This document shows positions 44,485 through 50,352 of a DNA stretch of 50,352 nt, one piece after another (the first letter of the stretch is position 1; every line of letters begins with the position of its first letter). The notes under the pieces were generated by a model that saw only the letters and a list, made by a program, of their open reading frames with translations, was not told where the DNA came from and did not search any database. The stretch is from the NCBI RefSeq assembly GCF_001614315.2, contig NZ_LVEG02000003.1:1-50352 (forward strand), given 5' to 3'. Both the position numbers and the translations under genes were made by a program. Source of the stretch: Halofilum ochraceum. GTDB lineage: Bacteria; Pseudomonadota; Gammaproteobacteria; XJ16; Halofilaceae.

Positions 44485-46059
44485 TCAATGGCGGAAGTGC
44501 CGCATGCCGGTGAAGACCATGATGATGCCGAGTTCCTCGGCCGCGGCGATCACCTCGTCGTCGCGCACAGAGCCCCCTGGCTGGATGACGGCCTTCACGC
44601 CCGCGCCGGCAGCGACATCGAGTACGTCGCGAAACGGGATGAACGCATCCGAGGCGATCACCGAACCGGGCGTGGGGATGCCGGCATCGGCGGCCTTGTG
44701 GATGGCGATGCGGGCGGAATTGACCCGACTCATCTGGCCGGCTCCGACGCCGACGGTGGCGCCATCACGGGCATACACGATCGCGTTCGACTTCACGGAC
44801 TTGCAGACCCGCCATGCGAAGAGGAGATCGCGTTCGGTGGCGGCGTCGGGTCCGGTGCGGGTGGCAGTGCGGAGGCCGTCGTCGGCTATCAGCAGGGTGT
44901 CCCGGTCCTGCACCAGCAGGCCGCCGGCGACCCCGCGGTAGTCCAGACCACCGGTCATGCCACCGAGGGAGCCGGTCTCCAGTACGCGTACGTTCGGTTT
45001 CGCGGAAAGCACCCGGAGCGCGTCCTCGTCCACGGACGGGGCCAGCAGGACCTCGATGAACTGCCGCTCGATCAGGGTCTTCGCCAGCGCCGCATCCAGC
45101 GGCTGGTTGAAGGCGATGATGCCGCCGAACGCGGAGACCGGATCGGTGGCGTAGGCACCCTCGTAGGCGGACGCGGCGTCGGCGCCGATCGCGACGCCAC
45201 AGGGATTCGCGTGCTTGACGATCACGCAGGCGGGCTCGTCGAACTGCTTTACGCACTCGAGCGCGGTGTCGGCGTCGGCAATGTTGTTGAACGACAGGGC
45301 CTTGCCCTGGCGCACGCGGGCGCGGGTAACCGTGTTTGCCGGCGCATTCGGGGCGGCGTAGAACGCGGCGCGCTGGTGCGGGTTCTCGCCGTAGCGCAGC
45401 GCGAGGACCCGTTCGAAACCGGTTTCGAGCTGCTCCGGCAGGGCGTCGTCGTTCCCGGAATCTTCTTCCTGCTCCGTCAGCCAGGCCGCGATCGCACCGT
45501 CGTAGGCCGCCGTGTGGCGGAAGGCCTTCGTGGCCAGTCGCCGCCGGGTGGTTGCGTCGAGCCCGCCGGCGGCGACCGCAGCCGCGACCGTTGCGTAATC
45601 TTCGGGATCGGTCACCACGCCGACATCGGCCTGGTTCTTAGCCGCGGCGCGCACCATGGCCGGGCCGCCGATATCGATATTCTCGATCGCGTCCGCGCGG
45701 GTGACGTCCGGGCGCGCAACGGTCTCGCGAAACGGGTACAGATTGACCACGACCAGATCGATCGGATCGATGCCGTGCTCCGCCATCGCCTCCGCGTCTT
45801 CGCCGCGGCGGCCGAGGATGCCGCCGTGGATGCGCGGGTGCAGCGTCTTTACGCGTCCACCCATGATCTCGGGGAAGCCGGTGTGGTCGGCCACTTCCGT
45901 CACGGCGAGCCCCGCCGCGCTCAGCGCACGGGCGGTTCCGCCGGTCGACAGCAGCTCGACGCCGGCGTCGGCGAGTGAGCGCGCGAAGTCTTCGAGACCG
46001 GTCTTATCGGAAACACTGAGGAGTGCGCGCCGCACCGGCGTCACGTGGCTATCGTTCAT
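44485..46059 (-). CDS. purH: Bifunctional AICAR transformylase/IMP cyclohydrolase
   Basis: Last two steps of purine synthesis: formylation of AICAR and ring closure to IMP. The 524-aa protein has the cyclohydrolase half with [20 protein letters not shown], then [19 protein letters not shown] and [16 protein letters not shown]. The transformylase half has [14 protein letters not shown], the conserved KHANPCGVA with catalytic Lys-His, and [10 protein letters not shown]. The ending, [16 protein letters not shown], matches the family. It lies downstream of fis as in many gammaproteobacteria. Confidence 0.97.
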   Translation of the reverse strand: MNDSHVTPVRRALLSVSDKTGLEDFARSLADAGVELLSTGGTARALSAAGLAVTEVADHTGFPEIMGGRVKTLHPRIHGGILGRRGEDAEAMAEHGIDPIDLVVVNLYPFRETVARPDVTRADAIENIDIGGPAMVRAAAKNQADVGVVTDPEDYATVAAAVAAGGLDATTRRRLATKAFRHTAAYDGAIAAWLTEQEEDSGNDDALPEQLETGFERVLALRYGENPHQRAAFYAAPNAPANTVTRARVRQGKALSFNNIADADTALECVKQFDEPACVIVKHANPCGVAIGADAASAYEGAYATDPVSAFGGIIAFNQPLDAALAKTLIERQFIEVLLAPSVDEDALRVLSAKPNVRVLETGSLGGMTGGLDYRGVAGGLLVQDRDTLLIADDGLRTATRTGPDAATERDLLFAWRVCKSVKSNAIVYARDGATVGVGAGQMSRVNSARIAIHKAADAGIPTPGSVIASDAFIPFRDVLDVAAGAGVKAVIQPGGSVRDDEVIAAAEELGIIMVFTGMRHFRH

Positions 46060-46134
46060 TTTGAGGTGGTCCGGATCGGGTGGAGGCGCCGCGGGCCCGG
46101 GTACGCCGGTACCGTCGGCACCGGGGAATCCATC

Positions 46135-46404
46135 TCAGCGGTCGATCCCGTAGTAATTCAGTTTCTTGCGCAGGGTGCCGCGGTTGAGTCCCAGCAACTG
46201 GGCGGCGCGGCTCTGGTTGCCGCCGGTATGTTCGAGCACGAACTGCAGGAGCGCCTGCTCGGTCTCGCCGATCACCATTTTATGGAGATCGCAGGGCTGT
46301 TCACCCTCGAGTGCGTCGAAGTAGCGGGCGAGCTCCTCGGACACGCAGCGCTTGAGTGGCGTTGCGGCCGGGCCGCCGCAGCCGTTCGGGCGGTTGCGGT
46401 TCAT
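46135..46404 (-). CDS. fis: DNA-binding protein Fis
   Basis: Nucleoid protein and growth-phase regulator. The 89-aa chain is close to the usual 90-100 residues. The helix-turn-helix ends the protein: GNQSRAAQLLGLNRGTLRKK then LNYYGIDR, nearly identical to the Fis consensus. The N-terminal half (SEELARYFDALEGEQPCDLH) forms the dimer core, with weaker similarity. The ATG at 46404 has AGGAAGG eight bases upstream; the open frame continues to 46773 but is not protein-like. In relatives fis follows dusB; here dusB is absent. Confidence 0.93.
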   Translation of the reverse strand: MNRNRPNGCGGPAATPLKRCVSEELARYFDALEGEQPCDLHKMVIGETEQALLQFVLEHTGGNQSRAAQLLGLNRGTLRKKLNYYGIDR

Positions 46405-46901
46405 GCGGCAAGCCTTCCTGGTGCTCGGGTCCCCGGCCTGTACGGGGAACGGTGTCAGCGTCGGCATCGGCACGTCATCGGTCCGGTGCGGCTCCGCCGC
46501 GCCCGTACCGGGATTCACGTGATCGCCTTCTTGTGCCACGTCCCGCTCCGCCCTCACGCCGATCCAAAGGGACCCGTTCGCTGTCGAACGTACGCGATCG
46601 ACTTGTACGAATTGTTCTTGGTTGCCGACCCTGTTCTTCGTGCCCGGCTGTTCTGTCAATCGTTCTACCGGGCGCACGGCCGACCCGCTATACGGTATGC
46701 GGGAAGCCGGGCCGCTGCAACGATTACGGGGCGGCGCGATCGTACGGCCCCCGCGCGCCGGGAATCCGCACATGGCTCACCGGCAGGCGCCGGAGTATAG
46801 CATGGGGATCGGCCCCTTGCCGGTCGCCCGCGCCGGGCGGCGCATCATACGCGGCCGGTCGGCAATCTAAAAGCATCGGTCCGGGATTGCCGTGATCGGG
46901 G
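46405..46901. other. 497-bp gene-free interval where dusB would be expected
   Basis: Between the DUF3426 gene and fis I find no protein-like ORF, no clear inverted repeat of the kinds seen elsewhere, and no dusB motif in any frame. Candidate minus-strand promoter boxes for fis include TATACT at 46794-46799 and TATGAT near 46850, both with poor -35 regions. It is the only gap over 300 bp in the window without a recognisable repeat element. Confidence 0.5.
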
Positions 46902-47696
46902 TCACGAAAAGTCCAGTTCGAACGTCCGCGCCTTGCGCCCCGGGTCGCGGACCTCGAGCGTGATGCGCACGGGGGATCCCGGCGCCATGCGGGCGTTCGG
47001 ATCGAGTTCAGGGCGGTATTCGCGCGGCTCGAAATTGCGGCGGATCATGGGCTCGCCCCGCAGATCGCCGAGACTGACGGTCAGCGTGGGGTATGGCTGT
47101 GAAAACGGGGCGTTGTTCACGAAGCGCGCATCGATGATGAGCGCTTCGTCGACATTCGGATGCGCATATACATTGCGGCGTACGAGTTCGATCTGCTCGA
47201 CCGCCCGGCGCGGAGCTACGCTGCAGCCGACATACGCGCACATGTCCATGATCAGCGGTCGCATCGAGGGGTTCTGCGCGAAGGCCTCGCGCTGGACGAA
47301 CAGCAGTTGCCCGCAGAGCGCGAGCAGCAGCAGCGTGTTGACCGCGGACCAGCCCGCCAGTGACCAGCGCGTCGGCCGCCCGCGCGTATGCTGCTCCGGC
47401 TCGCCCTCCAGATCCGACATCAGGATGCCGGAAACGGACCCGTGTCGCGGCCGCTCCAGTTGCAGCCGCGGTTGGTGCGGGGGCTTCGGGGCCCCATCCG
47501 GCGCGCCCGCTCCGCTGCGATCCCCGCCGGCCTGATCCGCCGCCGCGGAGACGTCGAACGGCAGCTCTTTCTGCAGGCGGCTGCGCGCGTCGAACGCGCG
47601 GCCGCACTGCCCACAGCGGACGCGTCCGTTCGCCTCGTCGAGGACCTGCGTGGCGATCCGGAACACGGTCCGGCAGTGGGGGCACTGGGTGTTCAT
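46902..47696 (-). CDS. Zinc-ribbon and DUF3426 domain membrane protein
   Basis: A 264-aa protein with an N-terminal zinc ribbon, CPHCRTVFRIATQVL and VRCGQCGRAFDAR (CxxC...CxxC). Next come a proline-rich linker, one membrane helix (SAVNTLLLLALCGQLLFVQR) and a periplasmic DUF3426 domain with LIMDMCAYVGCSVAPRRAVE and the ARFVNNAPFSQPYPTLTVSL segment. The MJ0042-type ribbon plus DUF3426 is common in this gene neighbourhood (prmA, fis). Function is unknown. It follows prmA by 46 bp. Confidence 0.9.
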   Translation of the reverse strand: MNTQCPHCRTVFRIATQVLDEANGRVRCGQCGRAFDARSRLQKELPFDVSAAADQAGGDRSGAGAPDGAPKPPHQPRLQLERPRHGSVSGILMSDLEGEPEQHTRGRPTRWSLAGWSAVNTLLLLALCGQLLFVQREAFAQNPSMRPLIMDMCAYVGCSVAPRRAVEQIELVRRNVYAHPNVDEALIIDARFVNNAPFSQPYPTLTVSLGDLRGEPMIRRNFEPREYRPELDPNARMAPGSPVRITLEVRDPGRKARTFELDFS

Positions 47697-47742
47697 GGGA
47701 TTGCTGGTTGTTCCGGTGACAGCGTTGATCCAGCGGCTTCCG

Positions 47743-48627
47743 TCAGCGACCGCTGCGGCGCCTGCCCTCGAGGCGGACCCATTCGTCGCGTTCGCCGCCG
47801 ACTTCGAGATGGTACCAGGGCTCGTAGGCCGCGATGACGTCCTCGGCCTGTTCAGCGAGCACGCCTGCCAGTGCGATCCGGCCGCCGGCCTCCTGCGCGC
47901 GGGCGATGGTGTCCGCCGACTGCATCAACGGCCCGGCCAGGATATTGGCGACCACGATGTCATACGGGCCGCCCAGGGGATCGTCCGGCTGGGCGGTCGT
48001 GATCCGCTCGGCGACCCCGTTCGTGTCGGCGTTGGATGCCGTCGCTTCCAGCGCCTGCGGGTCGATATCGATCCCGTGTGCGCGCGCCGCGCCAAGTTTC
48101 AGGGCGCCGATCGCGAGGATCCCGGACCCGCAGCCGTAATCCAGTACGCGCGTGCCCGCAAGCGCCAGGCCATCGAGCCATTCGAGACAGAGGGCGGTCG
48201 TGGCGTGCGTCCCGGTGCCGAACGCGAGCCCCGGATCGAGTCGCAGGACGACGGCCCCGGGTTCGTCCAGTTCGGCCTCCAGCGGCGCGACCCAGAGCCG
48301 ACGGCCGAATTGCAGCGGCTGCCAGTCGTCCATCCAGACCCGGCTCCACTCCCGGTCGGGCAGCGTCTCGAACACGGGCGTGAGTTCCCCGCCGTCGGCG
48401 GTGAGCGCGAGGCTGTCCGCCACGCTTTCGCGGTCGACCGTATCGCCAAACAGGGCGATGACCCGGGTCGCCTGCCAAAGGGGCATCGCACCGGGGGCCG
48501 GTTCCAGCAGCGGCATATCGCCCGCGTCCTCGAGCGTCACCGACAGGGCGCCCGCTTCAGTCAGCGCCTCCTCGACGGCATCGGCCCGGTCCGGGGCGGT
48601 GTCGACCTTCACCTGGAGCCATGTCAT
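47743..48627 (-). CDS. prmA: Ribosomal protein L11 methyltransferase
   Basis: Trimethylates ribosomal protein L11 with S-adenosylmethionine. The 294-aa enzyme opens with MTWLQVKVDTAPDRADAVEE, the small substrate-recognition domain. The catalytic domain has LAFGTGTHATTALCLEWLDG, the SAM motif VLDYGCGSGILAIGALKLGA and DIVVANILAGPL, which replaces the NPPY-type loop. Length equals the E. coli enzyme (293). It is 53 bp downstream of accC, a conserved neighbourhood. Confidence 0.95.
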   Translation of the reverse strand: MTWLQVKVDTAPDRADAVEEALTEAGALSVTLEDAGDMPLLEPAPGAMPLWQATRVIALFGDTVDRESVADSLALTADGGELTPVFETLPDREWSRVWMDDWQPLQFGRRLWVAPLEAELDEPGAVVLRLDPGLAFGTGTHATTALCLEWLDGLALAGTRVLDYGCGSGILAIGALKLGAARAHGIDIDPQALEATASNADTNGVAERITTAQPDDPLGGPYDIVVANILAGPLMQSADTIARAQEAGGRIALAGVLAEQAEDVIAAYEPWYHLEVGGERDEWVRLEGRRRSGR

Positions 48628-48680
48628 CGCGTTACCGCCCGTCCGCGTTACGGGGCAAGGGGGCGGGGCGCCCCGCCGGG

Positions 48681-50021
48681 TCAGAGGCCAAGCTTCTTCT
48701 CGAGATAGTGGATATCCGTTCCGCCCTGGCGGAATGCGGCATCGGCCATGATATCGCGGTGCAGCGGGACGTTCGTCTTGATCCCCTCGACGACGATCTC
48801 GGACAGGGCGCCCGCCATGCGGGCGATCGCCGCGTCGCGGTCATCGCTGTGACAGATCAGCTTGCCGATCATCGAGTCGTAATACGGCGGGACCTTATAA
48901 CCGTTGTAGACGTGCGAATCGACCCGCACGCCGGGACCGCCCGGTGCGTGGTAGAGCGAGATCGTGCCCGGCGATGGCATGAACGTCGACGGGTCTTCCG
49001 CGTTGATGCGGCATTCGATCGCGTGGCCCTGGACCTGGACCTGTTTCTGGCTGACGGACAGGCGCTCGCCGGCAGCGATCCGCAGTTGCTCCTTGACGAT
49101 GTCGATACCGGTGATCATCTCCGTTACCGGATGCTCGACCTGGACGCGCGTATTCATCTCGATGAAAAAGAATTCGCCGTTCTCGTACAGGAACTCGAAC
49201 GTGCCCGCACCCTGGTAGCCGATCTTCTGACAGGCCTCGGCGCAGCGCTTGCCGATCTTCTGGCGCTGTTTCTCGGTGATCCCGGGCGCCGGCGCTTCCT
49301 CGACCACCTTCTGATGTCGGCGCTGCATCGAGCAGTCGCGCTCGCCGAGGTGGATCGCGTTGCCGTGGCTGTCGGCCAGTACCTGGAACTCGACGTGCCG
49401 CGGGTTGGACAGATACTTCTCCATGTACACCGCGGGGTTGCCGAAGGCGTTACCGGCCTCGGTGCGCGTCATCGAGATCGCGTTGTGCAGTGCCGCTTCG
49501 CTGTGGACCACGCGCATGCCGCGGCCGCCGCCGCCGCCCGAGGCCTTGATCATGATCGGATAGCCGATCTCGCGGGCAATCCGCGTGCACTCGTCCGGGT
49601 CCTCGGGCAGCGGGCCGTCCGATCCCGGGACGCAGGGCACCCCGGCGGCCTTCATCTCGCGGATGGCACTCACCTTGTCGCCCATCAGCCGGATCACGCC
49701 GGCATTCGGGCCGATGAAGATGAACCCGCTCGATTCCACCCGCTCGGCGAAATCGGCGTTCTCCGACAGGAAGCCGTAACCGGGATGGATCGCCACGGCG
49801 TCGGTGACCTCGGCGGCCGCGATGATCGCCGGCACGTTGAGGTAACTCTCGCTCGAACTGGGCGGGCCGATACAGACCGTTTCGTCGGCCAGGCGCACGT
49901 GTTTGAGATCACGGTCGGCGCTGGAATGCACGGCGACCGTGCGGATATCGAGTTCGCGACAGGCGCGGAGGATGCGCAGCGCGATCTCGCCGCGGTTGGC
50001 GATAACGACCTTGTCGATCAT
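48681..50021 (-). CDS. accC: Acetyl-CoA carboxylase biotin carboxylase subunit
   Basis: Carboxylates the biotin on AccB with ATP and bicarbonate, the first step of fatty-acid synthesis. The 446-aa ATP-grasp protein has [20 protein letters not shown], the glycine loop [16 protein letters not shown], the [20 protein letters not shown] segment, [20 protein letters not shown] and [13 protein letters not shown]. Catalytic Glu and Arg residues of these motifs are intact. It follows accB by 9 bp, the standard accBC operon. Confidence 0.98.
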   Translation of the reverse strand: MIDKVVIANRGEIALRILRACRELDIRTVAVHSSADRDLKHVRLADETVCIGPPSSSESYLNVPAIIAAAEVTDAVAIHPGYGFLSENADFAERVESSGFIFIGPNAGVIRLMGDKVSAIREMKAAGVPCVPGSDGPLPEDPDECTRIAREIGYPIMIKASGGGGGRGMRVVHSEAALHNAISMTRTEAGNAFGNPAVYMEKYLSNPRHVEFQVLADSHGNAIHLGERDCSMQRRHQKVVEEAPAPGITEKQRQKIGKRCAEACQKIGYQGAGTFEFLYENGEFFFIEMNTRVQVEHPVTEMITGIDIVKEQLRIAAGERLSVSQKQVQVQGHAIECRINAEDPSTFMPSPGTISLYHAPGGPGVRVDSHVYNGYKVPPYYDSMIGKLICHSDDRDAAIARMAGALSEIVVEGIKTNVPLHRDIMADAAFRQGGTDIHYLEKKLGL

Positions 50022-50030
50022 GGCTTTGGT

Positions 50031-50352
50031 CTACTCGATGATCATCAGGGGTTCGCCGAACTCGACCGGCGAACCGTTTTCGACGAGGACGGCCTTGACC
50101 GTGCCGCTCACGTCGGCCTCGATCTGGTTGAGGATCTTCATCGCCTCGATGATGCAGACGGTTTCGCCGGCCTTGACGCTCTGGCCGACTTCGACGAAAG
50201 GCGGCGATGAGGGTGAGGAGGCGCTGTAGAAGGTCCCCACCATCGGTGATTCCACCACATGGCCCGAGGGCAGTCCGCCGCCGCTGTCGTCGCCGCCGCC
50301 GGCGGGCTCGGCCGGGGCGGGCGCCGGGGCCGGCTGGGCCGCTGGCGCCTGC
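50031..50352 (-). CDS. accB: Biotin carboxyl carrier protein, truncated by the window edge
   Basis: C-terminal 106 residues of AccB; the start lies beyond 50352. The biotinylation site is [20 protein letters not shown], with the lysine of EAMK carrying biotin; the thumb segment [20 protein letters not shown] and the end [12 protein letters not shown] are typical. In-frame translation continues past the GTG at 50258 through a Pro/Ala-rich linker ([20 protein letters not shown]) to the edge, so that GTG is not the start. Confidence 0.95.
   Translation of the reverse strand, partial: QAPAAQPAPAPAPAEPAGGGDDSGGGLPSGHVVESPMVGTFYSASSPSSPPFVEVGQSVKAGETVCIIEAMKILNQIEADVSGTVKAVLVENGSPVEFGEPLMIIE

Noticed and set aside
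48621..50210. 529-codon plus-strand open frame opposite accC
   Set aside because: Shadow of accC; repeats of D, V, R and L with no recognisable domain.

Overview
The window is a chromosomal segment of a high-GC gammaproteobacterium. Three gene blocks support this: coaBC-dut-algC-argB beside pyrE and an exonuclease III/Crc-type gene; accB-accC-prmA-(zinc-ribbon DUF3426)-fis-purH-purD; and rhlB divergent from trxA-rho. All are orders familiar from Pseudomonas and Chromatiales-type genomes. Acidic extensions (RpoZ, GspH, SlyD) would suit a moderately halophilic Ectothiorhodospiraceae-like host, but that is inference. No rRNA, phage, transposase gene or CRISPR array is visible. There is one tRNA, tRNA-Pro(CGG).

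Layout. 210-3087 (minus): a C39-like lipoprotein peptidase, its PA2779-type partner and a FadL-type outer-membrane protein. 3192-3268: tRNA-Pro. 3517-10357 (plus): gmk, rpoZ, spoT, ridA, recG, ubiC. 10461-16184 (plus): type II secretion genes gspG to gspN without gspC-F. 16196-20272: a HAD nucleotidase (minus), then nudE, cysQ and a gamma-glutamyltransferase. 20734-23818: slyD, an Asp/Glu-type racemase and an AmpG-like permease. 24377-31147: xthA (minus), pyrE and a DUF4124 gene (plus), then argB, algC, dut, coaBC (minus). 31556-34486: uppP, a class V glyoxylate aminotransferase and a VanZ-like protein. 34556-38810 (minus): an exported unknown, cca, an NDUFA9-type protein and rhlB. 39000-42298 (plus): trxA, rho, yihY. 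42394 to the right edge (minus): purD, ppiA, purH, fis, DUF3426, prmA, accC and a truncated accB.

The coding part is mostly housekeeping: nucleotide synthesis and salvage, (p)ppGpp control, DNA repair, wall-lipid recycling, secretion and fatty-acid initiation. The unusual part is what lies between genes. Of ten gene-free gaps over 300 bp, all but one (46405-46901) hold palindromic or repeat elements, and a 202-bp gap between purH and ppiA is also filled by one. Several are nested: inverted repeat pairs lie inside other inverted pairs, up to five concentric levels. They use a small vocabulary: triple decamers of the type ACACAGATGR / ACACGAATGR / an A-rich version, an 11-mer containing the mini-hairpin GCGAAGC, TCGCCAAGGCGC repeats, and REP-like TGTAGGAGCGAGC repeats. 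Two loci share a roughly 155-165 bp core with terminal inverted repeats, in opposite orientations. Three copies of a 53-nt module with a covarying central stem sit inside palindromes whose arms are unrelated in sequence. These elements are the best candidates here for an undescribed system.
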